Source: Chlamydiota bacterium
GTDB lineage: Bacteria > Chlamydiota > Chlamydiia > Chlamydiales > Rhabdochlamydiaceae
DNA length: 46,965 bases
NCBI GenBank assembly: GCA_013288075.1
Contig: JABDCQ010000010.1
Coordinates: 1 to 46,965, forward strand
Reading direction: 5' to 3'
The notes beneath the pieces are model-generated. The model was not told where the DNA came from and ran no database searches. It saw only the letters and a list, made by a program, of their open reading frames with translations. The position numbers were made by a program, and so were the translations under genes. Within the stretch, counting starts at the first letter, position 1. Every line of letters begins with the position of its first letter. Positions 17,901-25,251 of the stretch are shown piece after piece.

Positions 17901-18663
17901 GTTGCCAGAAAAAATTGAAGAGATCGCTTATTGCCCCATGTCAGAAGAGCAAAAGGCCCTTTATAAAGAGATTTATTCTAATCATAAAAAAGCCATTGAT
18001 GAAGAGCTTAAAGGAAAAGAGGATGGGTTTGCTTTTGGACATGTCTTTTCTCTTATCTCTAAACTTAAGCAGCTTTGCGATCATCCGGCTCTTGTTTATA
18101 AAAATCCTTCCGCATACCAAAAACACCAATCGGGTAAATGGGATCTTTTTGTGGAGCTTTTAGATGAAGTGCGCGCAAGCGGACAAAAGCTTGTTGTCTT
18201 TTCGCAGTATTTGGATATGTTAGACATCATAGAAACCCACCTAAAAGAAAAAGGATGGGGTTTTGCAGGCATTCGGGGCAGCACACAAAATAGACGCGCG
18301 GAATTAGAAAAATTTAAAAATGATCCTGAATGTGTGGTGTTTGTCGCATCGCTTCAAGCCGCAGGCGTGGGAATTGATTTAACATCCGCCTCTGTTGTCA
18401 TTCACTATGACAGGTGGTGGAACCCGGCAAGGGAAAACCAAGCGACAGACAGGGTCCACCGCATGGGCCAAAATCGCGGCGTCCAAGTCTTTAAGCTTGT
18501 CACAAGATCAAGCATTGAAGAGCACATCCACGCCCTCATCGAAAAGAAAGTCCACCTCATGGAATCGATTGTAGGCTTTGATGAGCACGACCAAGTCAAA
18601 ACCCTCAATAAAGAAGAGCTCATGCAGCTGATGCAACTCCTCGGCGAAGATGCCAAAGACTAG
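14962..18663 (+). CDS. SNF2-family helicase with N-terminal SWIM zinc finger
   Basis: The 1233-residue protein begins with a SWIM zinc finger (C61, C63, C74, H76: CFC...CPH), followed by a long region of repeated beta-rich segments (about 200-720; phrases such as GFY and KGFAENQ recur). The SNF2 motor ends it. Motifs: I GLGKT (about 792-796), II DELQ (884, instead of DEAH/DEGH), III LTGTPIEN, and the helicase C half with SQYL, AGVGIDL and RWWNPARENQATDRVHRMGQ (from about 1150). Such proteins translocate on DNA and remodel protein-DNA complexes. SWIM-SNF2 proteins are typical of Chlamydiae, where a role in nucleoid or transcription control has been suggested. The start is the ATG at 14962; its ribosome binding site is weak. 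Confidence 0.88.
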   Translation: MQDLPFQDAHVGKGKALYKEGLIGQIIFSSGTYQIEVLDPAFEVPLWPFIQLDPNGKLLDCFCSCSSEEATSSCPHLVCAFLAIFRGTTEQLSTRYESSLWNKFCQIAALRHGYEPSVLKKEKLGKYLALSETGKLLFSLEALTSKGKERLKEIIEDREVETEETSLKFSNLPIEEIALWKAGRPSHALKFELSFWSDLAKWWMLLQDSKAEYKISFSSPEEGGLPKWIKGGFADISFGFYISLANWSYIIPALSTVNSPLKVFDLPEGILKKITYEPLEKRLVIDSAPAQKKEGKEGLNVGDYIFVPSLGFYPKEADPLLKEKFTEESKLSLFFYRHLNILKKYLKGTALHSDPVTPGYKLFLDEKKALHIETYLFEEGDLVKPGSLFFPPWCFIEGKGFYLLDKPYFEEKEKIVPKHQVGEFVNRHRLWLQSFDGFQTHVSGIESHVSFKVSSNGSLYFESRIEESEELGDLVDFGEWIYIKDKGFYAKQTARSGSVLKPGIVIPREKVSSFIWAHKDELEALKGFFSQEFFLEKVGLNITINNKDQIVVSPEYHFKPPYTKDTVQVFGSFLYVEGKGFAENQKQFVLPLEYTEKRLISPFEEPYFVSYELDLLAHQILFLDPRLRKVKDLHLKVDSLKKEEGKAGWIAALTYQTEWGEVSCFDVWSAYVERKPYILSPAGVIFLKAERFNWFKGITKKKWLKKGKYLRLTTMEWLRLFVFEDLKEPLGDSKEAVDTRTRLFELREFQPTRSLTLEGLKSELRPYQELGLRWLWFIYTEQLSGLLCDEMGLGKTHQAMALLAAAFNSAKEKYLVVCPTSVIYHWEDLLKQFLPDLRVCVFYGSERSLNFFNEEYDLLLTSYGVLRSEKKALSKIHFEIAIFDELQVAKNAHSQVHKALSSLDAQVRIGLTGTPIENHIVELKALFDLILPGYFPQDGVFRDVFINPIEKYQDAEKKGLLSRLIKPFILRRKKKDVLLELPEKIEEIAYCPMSEEQKALYKEIYSNHKKAIDEELKGKEDGFAFGHVFSLISKLKQLCDHPALVYKNPSAYQKHQSGKWDLFVELLDEVRASGQKLVVFSQYLDMLDIIETHLKEKGWGFAGIRGSTQNRRAELEKFKNDPECVVFVASLQAAGVGIDLTSASVVIHYDRWWNPARENQATDRVHRMGQNRGVQVFKLVTRSSIEEHIHALIEKKVHLMESIVGFDEHDQVKTLNKEELMQLMQLLGEDAKD

Positions 18664-18722
18664 CAGGGAAAGGGGGAGGAAAGTATGAATTATGAAGGAT
18701 GAAAGAAGAGAAGAGAGAGGGA

Positions 18723-18970
18723 TCTCTTTGTCCCATTAGGGACTATGGCACGTAGCCAGGGTGTGACGAAGGAACCCCTGGACAAACATGGAACCCAAAA
18801 TGGCACTCCATCGGAGTGCAGGAAGAGTAACAGAGATTTACAAAAAGTTGTTTTTTCTAAGCTTGAGATTCCTGCGCTCCTATGGAGCGCGATTTTGAGA
18901 ATCTGTATTTCCAGGGGTTCCTTCGTCACGCCCTGGCTACATACCATAGTCCCTAACGGGACAAAGAGAT
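18723..18970. repeat. Palindromic element of the GTCCC...CCCCTGG family
   Basis: The outer arms 18723-18780 and 18911-18970 are inverted copies of the arms of element 1. The interior is unrelated to the core element at 3499; it contains small stems such as GCACTCCATCGGAGTGC and GCGCTCCTATGGAGCGC. It sits downstream of the SNF2 gene. The rest of 18664-19088 holds a TATAAT box at 19045-19050 that may serve the next gene, and no further gene. Confidence 0.85.
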
Positions 18971-19088
18971 ATCTAGTGCTTTAAGTTGATTCAGAATGAG
19001 GAAAGAGGTTTAATTTAATGTACTCTGAAAACACTAGGATTAAGTATAATTTTTATTTTCTAGGTTGACCCGCAAAAGGAGAGTAGAA

Positions 19089-19433
19089 ATGAATAAGGAT
19101 GTTGTTGAGACGCTTTTGATTATCGGGGGACTTCTTTGGTTAGTCTATAAATGGTTTTGGGTAAAAATGGACTCTGCCAAGAAGCAACGTGTTCTTTTTA
19201 CAGGTGTGTTTTTGCTTTGTTTTCTTCCTTCAAGATGGCCTTTTTTTCTTCCTATGCAAGTATCATTTTCCCTATGGTCTTTTGCAGCGGCAGCTTCCCT
19301 TATTATAGAGCATTATGTAAAAAAGCGTAAGGAATATGGGCTTGCTTATTTCTATATTGTGTTCTTCATTGGATTTGGCTTAATTTTTCTTATTCAGGGG
19401 ATTTCGGAATTTTTCAAATCTCATCCTTCGTAA
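19089..19433 (+). CDS. Small membrane protein, unknown function
   Basis: The 114-residue protein has three hydrophobic segments (about residues 5-24, 36-68 with a break, and 89-110) separated by short basic loops (KKQR, KKRKE). I start at the ATG at 19089, preceded by AAAAGGAGAG, a better fit than an in-frame TTG at 19065. TATAAT at 19045-19050 is a possible -10 box. No family is recognised. It lacks the two closely spaced hydrophobic lobes of Inc proteins. It converges on the next gene. Confidence 0.65.
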   Translation: MNKDVVETLLIIGGLLWLVYKWFWVKMDSAKKQRVLFTGVFLLCFLPSRWPFFLPMQVSFSLWSFAAAASLIIEHYVKKRKEYGLAYFYIVFFIGFGLIFLIQGISEFFKSHPS

Positions 19434-19448
19434 TTCATAATTCATCCT

Positions 19449-19763
19449 TCATACTTTCTTTTCTTGGGCCCAGGCTTTTTTGGCGATCGCTTCAAGTTCG
19501 ATTAAGGCGGAGGCCTTTCGTTTCTTTTTTTGTTGAATCAAAGACTCTATAAAGATTTTTTTTGCACATTCAACTTTTGAAGCTGTTAAATCTATATTTT
19601 CAAAAAGATGTTCTCCGCTTTCCAGCATAGATTCAAAGACAATTTTTCCTACAACGCGTGTAATTTTTTCTTTAAGCTCTTCTTCGCTTATTCCTAGGTA
19701 GTTATAAATATTTGCGCTAGCTGGCAAGCTTGTTTGGGTAGGTAAGTTGCAATTTATTGCCAT
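19449..19763 (-). CDS. Small helical hypothetical protein
   Basis: The 104-residue protein has a polar N-terminus with Thr, Ser and Pro (NLPTQTSLPASANIY), then helices rich in Glu and Lys, including a QQKKKRK cluster near residue 78. There is no signal peptide or membrane segment and I recognise no family. It lies convergent to the small membrane protein and divergent from der, with about 97 bp to the der start. A soluble chaperone-like or secreted protein is possible; nothing in the sequence decides it. Confidence 0.6.
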   Translation of the reverse strand: MAINCNLPTQTSLPASANIYNYLGISEEELKEKITRVVGKIVFESMLESGEHLFENIDLTASKVECAKKIFIESLIQQKKKRKASALIELEAIAKKAWAQEKKV

Positions 19764-19859
19764 AATACACTCTGAAAAACATCCGGGCGTATATTAAAAT
19801 CGATTTGTTTTTAATCTTCCATAGATTATCCTCTTTTCCTAAAGAATAGGAACATTATC

Positions 19860-21347
19860 ATGAAAAGACGTATTAAAATAGCTGTTGTAGGAAGACCCAA
19901 TGTAGGGAAATCTGCGTTGTTTAACCGCATATGCAAAAAAAGACTTGCCATTGTGGATGAAATGGAAGGGGTCACACGCGATAGACTCTATGCAGATTCC
20001 GACCTTTTTGGTACCCCTTTTCAGGTGATTGATACAGGGGGAATTGACCCTTGTTCTAAAGTTCCTTACCAAGAAGAGATTCGCAGACAAGCGGAAATTG
20101 CCATTGAAGAAGCCGATTGTATTATCATGGTTGTAGATAGCCAGGTAGGTGTGACTGCTCTTGATGAAGATGTGGCAAAAATTCTTTTGCGCAAAGAAAA
20201 ACACGTGTGCGTTGCTGTAAATAAAATTGATGATTTTTCTCAGCAAGATCGTATTTTCCCTTTTTATTGCTTAGGCATTTCTAAGGTGCTGCCTGTTTCT
20301 GCGATGCAAGGGTTTAATATCGCAGAGATTGTAGAATGCGCCATTTCGTCTTTACCTCCTGTGTTAGAGGAAGTAGAAAAAGAGCCTGAAGGAATACGCG
20401 TTGCCATTATTGGACGTCCTAATGCAGGAAAATCCACTCTTGTTAATTGCCTTTTACAAGATGAAAGATGTGTTGTAAGCCCGCTTGCCGGAACAACACG
20501 TGATAGTATCGATGCTTATATTAAAGCCTTTGATACTGATTTTACATTAATTGATACAGCGGGTATTCGTAGAAAGAAAAAAGAAATTGAAGCTGTTGAA
20601 AAATTTGCCGCTATCCGTACCACAAATGCTATTGATAGAGCAGATGTTTGCGTGCTGATGCTTGATGCCGATAGAGGGATGACTGCCGAAGATAAAAAAA
20701 TCGCCTCTGATATAGAAGCGGAAGGGAAAGGATGCATTCTAGTATTTAATAAGTGGGATCTTGTTGAAGGCTATAGAATGGAGCACTGCCTAAATTCCTT
20801 AAGAATTGACACCTCGTTTTTAAACCATTGCCCAGCCTTATTTATTTCTGCAAAAGAGGGGCGCAATGTGAATAAACTCCTTCCTGCTGTTAAAGAGGTT
20901 TATGCTAACCTGATGAAGCGTGTGACAACAGGCCAGCTAAATAAATTCCTTGAAAAAGCGATGCAGAAATATCACCCGCCGATGATTCAAGGAAAACGTC
21001 TTCGTATTTACTACATGGCGCAAGTGGATGTGTCTCCTCCTCGTTTCGTGATGTTTGTTAACGATCCAAATAGAATGGCTGAAGCTTATAGAAAATACCT
21101 GATTAATCAATTTAGAGAAGAGTACGCCTTTACAGGTGTGCCTCTTACCTTCTCCTTAAAAGGGAAAAAATCTAAAGATCTTAATGAGCGTTTAGAAGAG
21201 TCAAGCGGCAAGATAAAAGCACCTGCAGCCCCAAAAGAAGCCGCCTCCCACGCATTTGATGAAGTTTCAGAAGAAGATCTCATCGAATACGTAAAAGAGA
21301 GCGATGACATCTTCTCCGAAGAAGAACTAGACCCTAGCTACTTCTAG
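19860..21347 (+). CDS. der: GTPase Der (EngA), ribosome assembly
   Basis: The 495-residue protein has the tandem G-domain layout unique to Der. G-domain 1: GRPNVGKS (11-18), DTGG, NKID. G-domain 2: GRPNAGKS (about 185-192), DTAGIRRKK, NKWD. A KH-like domain follows, including LRIYYMAQ and PRFVMFVN. Der acts in 50S subunit maturation. The C-terminal ~55 residues form an acidic tail (EEDLIEYVKESDD, SEEELDPSYF) longer than in E. coli, function unknown. The stop is 2 bp from the end of the convergent small membrane protein gene. Confidence 0.96.
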   Translation: MKRRIKIAVVGRPNVGKSALFNRICKKRLAIVDEMEGVTRDRLYADSDLFGTPFQVIDTGGIDPCSKVPYQEEIRRQAEIAIEEADCIIMVVDSQVGVTALDEDVAKILLRKEKHVCVAVNKIDDFSQQDRIFPFYCLGISKVLPVSAMQGFNIAEIVECAISSLPPVLEEVEKEPEGIRVAIIGRPNAGKSTLVNCLLQDERCVVSPLAGTTRDSIDAYIKAFDTDFTLIDTAGIRRKKKEIEAVEKFAAIRTTNAIDRADVCVLMLDADRGMTAEDKKIASDIEAEGKGCILVFNKWDLVEGYRMEHCLNSLRIDTSFLNHCPALFISAKEGRNVNKLLPAVKEVYANLMKRVTTGQLNKFLEKAMQKYHPPMIQGKRLRIYYMAQVDVSPPRFVMFVNDPNRMAEAYRKYLINQFREEYAFTGVPLTFSLKGKKSKDLNERLEESSGKIKAPAAPKEAASHAFDEVSEEDLIEYVKESDDIFSEEELDPSYF

Positions 21348-21349
21348 CG

Positions 21350-21676
21350 TTACTCGTTTCCTATTGAGGAATTAGCAAATCCGATTTTTCTTCCTGTAAG
21401 GAAGATAGATGTTCCTTGAGCGCCTATATAACCTGTCAGAATAAGGAGAGGAACACATAGGACTGGTAGGGCACTGCTTGACATGCCTGCGAGTACTGTC
21501 ATGTAAATTCCAGATCCGAATGAAGCTAATACAAAAATAATACAAACTGCCGCGCCAACTTTTTCTAGAGTTGATGGTTTGTATCCGATTCTTTCTTCGT
21601 ATTCTGCTGTTTTTCTGTTATTTTGTATTAAAGGCGTATTTTCATTGGGTTTATTGCTACTACTAACAGGGTGCAT
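21350..21676 (-). CDS. Candidate inclusion membrane (Inc-like) protein
   Basis: The 108-residue protein starts with a polar, Ser/Asn/Pro-rich region (residues 1-36, MHPVSSSNKPNEN). Two hydrophobic segments close together follow (about 39-62 and 69-86), then a short polar tail. This bilobed hydrophobic pattern with short loop and no classical signal peptide is the accepted hallmark of chlamydial Inc proteins, which are T3SS-exported into the inclusion membrane. Sequence homology cannot be judged here. It lies 40 bp downstream of a protein of the same layout, probably in one operon. Confidence 0.62.
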   Translation of the reverse strand: MHPVSSSNKPNENTPLIQNNRKTAEYEERIGYKPSTLEKVGAAVCIIFVLASFGSGIYMTVLAGMSSSALPVLCVPLLILTGYIGAQGTSIFLTGRKIGFANSSIGNE

Positions 21677-21716
21677 AGGTTTATCTCACTTTTTTTTGTT
21701 ATTAAATTAATTATTC

Positions 21717-22010
21717 TCAGTAGTGCCAGTCTCTAGCTGACTTAAATAGCGCATAAGATAACAGAAGACTAGACGCCCCTAATACTAAGGAAAGTACGCG
21801 ATTCCCAGAACCACCTGGCGCTCCGAGTCCTGTTGCTATCATGTAACCAGTAACGGCTAATGCAAGAAATGCTAAAGTAACAAGAACAGCAGTGCCAATC
21901 TTGGTTTTGAGGCTGATTGTGGACTTATTGGTCTCTACACTTTTTACTTCAACAGTCCCATTTTGAATGAGAGTATTTGTACTGCTAATACTTGTGATTG
22001 AATCAGACAT
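21717..22010 (-). CDS. Candidate inclusion membrane (Inc-like) protein, first gene of pair
   Basis: In this 97-residue protein residues 1-36 are rich in Ser, Thr and Asn (MSDSITSISSTNTLIQNG), typical of T3SS signals. Two hydrophobic segments (about 39-60 and 71-89) are separated by a glycine-rich turn GAPGGSGN. This is the bilobed Inc layout. GAAGGTG precedes the ATG, and a TATAAT box with an 18-bp spacer lies upstream. Similarity to the next gene is in layout rather than in clear sequence identity. The family assignment is inferred from topology only. Confidence 0.64.
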   Translation of the reverse strand: MSDSITSISSTNTLIQNGTVEVKSVETNKSTISLKTKIGTAVLVTLAFLALAVTGYMIATGLGAPGGSGNRVLSLVLGASSLLLSYALFKSARDWHY

Positions 22011-22046
22011 AATTCACCTTCTTTGTTTGTTTTTTTTATTAAAATA

Positions 22047-22076
22047 ATTATATGTCGTGCTTAATATTTTACACTA
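22047..22076 (-). promoter_or_regulatory. Possible promoter of the Inc-like pair
   Basis: On the reverse strand TAGTGT (22071-22076), an 18-bp spacer and a perfect TATAAT (22047-22052). It lies 36 bp upstream of the ATG at 22010. Confidence 0.45.
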
Positions 22077-22260
22077 AATGTATTAATAAATTATAAAGTT
22101 TATGGTTTTTTTCTTAAGTTGCTTTTAATTAGTGGATTGTGAAAAAACTAGGGGTTTTCTGAGGTAATGTTTTTGTGGTTTTAATCGAGGAAGCGATGTA
22201 ATATGCTGGCTCAATGCTAAAATAATATATGTCCATTAATTGAGAGGTTTAGATCTTCTC

Positions 22261-22667
22261 TTAAGGCTCAAAGAGCCGGCATATTATAGCCTAGGCCTCC
22301 GCTGCGCTCCGACCTGGGTACGGGATGTATACAAAATTGAGCCCTGAAGGGGCATACGCGTAAACCTAAAAAGCAGAAAAACAAAGAGGACAATTTTTTT
22401 TCTCTCTCTCTCTTCTTCTCTGTGGTTTCTTCCCTCTGTGGTTTATCTTAAATCCAAGACTGAAGGATCCAAAAGGCTTGCATTTAAGATAAACCACAGA
22501 GGGAAGAAACCACAGAGAAGAAGAGAGAGGGAAATTCATCTCTTTTTGTTTTCTCTTTTAGGTTTACGCGTATGCCTCTTCAGGGCTCAATATCGTGACA
22601 ATCTTCTTCCCAGGCCTCCGCTGCGCTCTGACCTGGGCTATAATATGCCGGCTCTTTGAGCCTCAAG
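22261..22667. repeat. Multi-layer nested palindrome (c), about 400 bp
   Basis: From outside in: layer 1 GGCTCAAAGAGCCGGCATAT and inverse (ends 22261 and 22667). Layer 2 is CCTCCGCTGCGCTC followed by GACCTGGG, present on both sides but in the same orientation. Layer 3 is GAGCCCTGAAGGGGCATACG and its inverse, with one arm modified. Layer 4 is CTCTGTGGTTTCTTCCCTCT and inverse, flanking a loop around 22448-22488. The stretch 22011-22757 otherwise holds the Inc promoter and AT-rich sequence; no gene is seen. Confidence 0.88.
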
Positions 22668-22757
22668 AAAACATCCGCGTCATTATACTTTTAACTTAAT
22701 GGCATTGGACTATGGCTCTTTTGAGCTGAAGAAATTTATAAACTAAGGTGTTTTGGG

Positions 22758-23897
22758 ATGTTTAGGGTGGGTGTGTTTTGTTTGTGTTTGGGGAGCGCTC
22801 TTTTTGGGGAGCCTTTGAGGGAAACCTCGCAGAAGGAGCTGCCTACTTGTTTTTCTTGCTTTGAGCATCTCTATTTCAATGCGTCTTCCAGGACTTTTTT
22901 TGCGCTTGGGGCTTCTGCTGATGTTAATAAAGCCATTAATGTGAAAGATAAGCGCGGGTATACGTGCAAAAAGCGCGGCCTTTTAAAGCCTTTAATAAAG
23001 AAAGAGGTTTCTCCTGTTTTAGGCACAAGCGTTGTTCTTTTTGAACGGGACGGAACGCCTAATCATTTCACGCATTTATTCCATTTTCTAGAACACCTTC
23101 TGGGGATTTGGAATTTTGGAGGGGAAAAAGAGCGAGATGAAGTGAAGTTATTCCTCCTTGCAGGCAATGGAAAGAAAATTCCTAAAGATTGGAAAGGGTC
23201 TAATGAGGCTACCTTTCATTTGATTAAAGCTTTATTTCCTCATGCTGAAATAAAAACTTGGGACTCTTTTTTAAAGGAGACAAAAGGGCAAGTTATCTGT
23301 TTTGAAAAAGTTATCACCTCAGATAGAAGCATGGAAGTATTTAAGAAAGAGCCTTATTTTACCGATAGAATGCTTGGGGGGTATTTTCAAGCTCTTTCTA
23401 AAGAAAGTATGGATCATCTGGTTTTATGTTTGCGTAAGTACTGCCAATGGGAGAAAAAATCTTCTGATAAAACTGTAGTGACTTATGTAAAGCGTTCTTC
23501 TCGCTCTCTTGCTCCTCATATTGAAAAAGAGCTTTTAGATAAAATAGGAAATCTTTCTCATGTAGATCTCCATGTTGTGGATTTTGCCTCTATGTCTTTT
23601 GAGCAGCAGATAAAAACTGTAGCCAATACAGATGTTCTTCTTGGCGTGCATGGAAATGGACTTAGCCACGCTCTTTTTATGTCTCCTGGCTCAACGCTTA
23701 TAGAGCTTTTTCCCAAAAAATCTTTTCGTGCTGAATATAAGATTTTAGCGAGTTTACGGGGCTTAAAGTATTTCGGGTGGATTGATGAAGAAGGGTTTGT
23801 AGAGGATGAAAAAGCCTATTATTATGGAGATGTTTTTGTCCCTACTTTAAATACTAATGTGGATGCTATTTTAGATGTTTTGGAGCATATTAGATGA
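22758..23897 (+). CDS. GT61-type (DUF563) glycosyltransferase with signal peptide
   Basis: The 379-residue protein starts with a typical signal peptide (MFRVGVFCLCLGSALFGEP, cleavage likely after SALFG or nearby). It ends with the GT61 hallmark GVHGNGLSHALFMSPGS...LIELFP (H298 in HGNG). Family members transfer sugars, often in polysaccharide or glycoprotein synthesis, and use the secretory lumen in eukaryotes. A signal peptide on a bacterial member suggests periplasmic action or export into the host, which is inference. The N-terminal domain is Cys-rich near residues 31-34 (CFSC). It overlaps the acyltransferase gene by 4 bp, so both probably modify one glycan. Confidence 0.75.
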   Translation: MFRVGVFCLCLGSALFGEPLRETSQKELPTCFSCFEHLYFNASSRTFFALGASADVNKAINVKDKRGYTCKKRGLLKPLIKKEVSPVLGTSVVLFERDGTPNHFTHLFHFLEHLLGIWNFGGEKERDEVKLFLLAGNGKKIPKDWKGSNEATFHLIKALFPHAEIKTWDSFLKETKGQVICFEKVITSDRSMEVFKKEPYFTDRMLGGYFQALSKESMDHLVLCLRKYCQWEKKSSDKTVVTYVKRSSRSLAPHIEKELLDKIGNLSHVDLHVVDFASMSFEQQIKTVANTDVLLGVHGNGLSHALFMSPGSTLIELFPKKSFRAEYKILASLRGLKYFGWIDEEGFVEDEKAYYYGDVFVPTLNTNVDAILDVLEHIR

Positions 23898-24919
23898 AGG
23901 AAAGGCTACTTGCTTTAGATGCACTGCGCGGAATAGCCGCTTTAGGGATAGCTCTTTTTTGGCACTATTCCCATTTCCTTCCTAATCAGGAAGTTCTTTT
24001 TCCTTGTTGGTTTTCGTTTCACGGATGGCTTTTAGTCGACTTTTTCTTTGTTTTATCAGGCTTTATTTTTTCTTACGTTTACTTAGAAAAAATCCGAACA
24101 AAAAAGATTTCTTTTAAAGAATTCATTACTTCAAGAATCGCGCGTCTCTATCCTCTTTATTTTATCACTCTTTGTTTTGTCTCGGCTATGCAAGCTATCA
24201 ATTTTTTTCTTACGGAAAGTTTTTTTGTTTATGCTTTGAATGACGTGCCCCATTTTTTGCTAAGCCTTTGCATGCTGTTTGGTTCGAACTTTTCTTTCAA
24301 CGGGCCTGCATGGTCAATCTCTTGTGAAATGGGAGCCTACATTCTTTTTTTTGCGACCCTTTTTTATTTTTCAAAAAGCCGCATACCTATTTATGTGGCA
24401 ATTATTACTACAGCGTTAACTCTTGGGTATTTTAACACAGAATGGATGCGCGCGCTCATAGGCTTTTTTGTGGGATGCATAGCCTTTGAGCTGCGCTCTA
24501 AGATGAAGCCTTTTTGGCTTCTTATTTTGAGTATTATGCTAGCAATCTTTTTTAAAGATGTTGGGAAAAAAGCAATTCTTCTCTATTCCTTCCTGCTTTT
24601 TCCAAGCCTTATTCTCACAGTACTGAATAGCAAAATACTATCCTCTATTTTATCGATAAAACCCCTTGTCTTTTTAGGAACCATTTCCTATTCGATTTAT
24701 CTGTGGCATTTCCCTCTTCAGCTAACCATAAACGTTTTAGACAATCTCCTAACCCTAAAACTCAATTATCTTTCCCCCACCTTTTTTGCAACCTACGCCC
24801 TAACCCTATGCGCAGTAGCAACCCTCTCCCACCACCTCCTAGAAAAACCCGCCATGCACCTTAAAAATAAACTCCTTTCCCGAAAAACAGCAATCGATTT
24901 TAAACAAAAGTACGAGTGA
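23894..24919 (+). CDS. Acyltransferase-3 (OafA/YrhL-like) membrane O-acyltransferase
   Basis: The 341-residue integral membrane protein has the family start LDALRGIAALGIALFWHYS, with the conserved R of LDALRG and the H of WHYS. FFVLSGF, RIARLYPLYF and FNGPAWSISCEM follow. About nine to ten hydrophobic helices run through the sequence. These enzymes transfer acyl groups, commonly acetyl, to sugars of LPS, peptidoglycan or other glycans. Overlap with the GT61 gene (ATGA) implies coupled translation and a common glycan target. The stop codon lies directly at the start of a GTCCC-family repeat arm. Confidence 0.85.
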   Translation: MKERLLALDALRGIAALGIALFWHYSHFLPNQEVLFPCWFSFHGWLLVDFFFVLSGFIFSYVYLEKIRTKKISFKEFITSRIARLYPLYFITLCFVSAMQAINFFLTESFFVYALNDVPHFLLSLCMLFGSNFSFNGPAWSISCEMGAYILFFATLFYFSKSRIPIYVAIITTALTLGYFNTEWMRALIGFFVGCIAFELRSKMKPFWLLILSIMLAIFFKDVGKKAILLYSFLLFPSLILTVLNSKILSSILSIKPLVFLGTISYSIYLWHFPLQLTINVLDNLLTLKLNYLSPTFFATYALTLCAVATLSHHLLEKPAMHLKNKLLSRKTAIDFKQKYE

Positions 24920-24978
24920 TCTCTTTGTCCCGCTAGGGACTATGGTACGTAGCCAGGGTGTGACGAAGGAACCCCTGG
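24919..24978 (+). repeat. Single arm of the GTCCC...CCCCTGG family
   Basis: It is nearly identical to the left arm at 3397-3452 (GGGACTATGG, GTAGCCAGGGTGTGACGAAG). No inverted partner arm is present on the right side, so it is a half-element. It starts on the acyltransferase stop codon. Confidence 0.85.
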
Positions 24979-25030
24979 AATAGGGAGCGTTGGGATAGCG
25001 CCCCGAATGGGGCATACGCATAAACCTAAA

Positions 25031-25242
25031 AAGAAAAATAACAGGATATTAGGATGGATAGGATAAAAGAAAAGGAGGGTTCTTTCTTCTCTCTGTGTGC
25101 TCTGTGATCTCTGTGGTAAAAAAATGTGCTAACACGTTAGATCCAATGTTCTCTCGATAATTTTTTACCACAGAGATCACAGAGCACACAGAGAGAAGAA
25201 AGAAAAAAATCTTTTTCATCTGTCCATCCTGCTATTTTTCTT
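25031..25242. repeat. Two-layer palindrome (d): ACAGGAT arms around CACAGAG arms
   Basis: The outer layer ATAACAGGATATTAGGATGG (from 25039) meets its inverse near 25219-25236. The inner 9-bp-periodic layer runs 25081-25124 with 25158-25205. The loop is like that in palindromes (a) and (b). A GCATACGCATAAACCTAAAA tag (25012-25031) links it to the half-arm at 24919. With that half-arm it fills 24920-25251; no gene is seen. Confidence 0.87.
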
Positions 25243-25251
25243 ATTTGGGGG

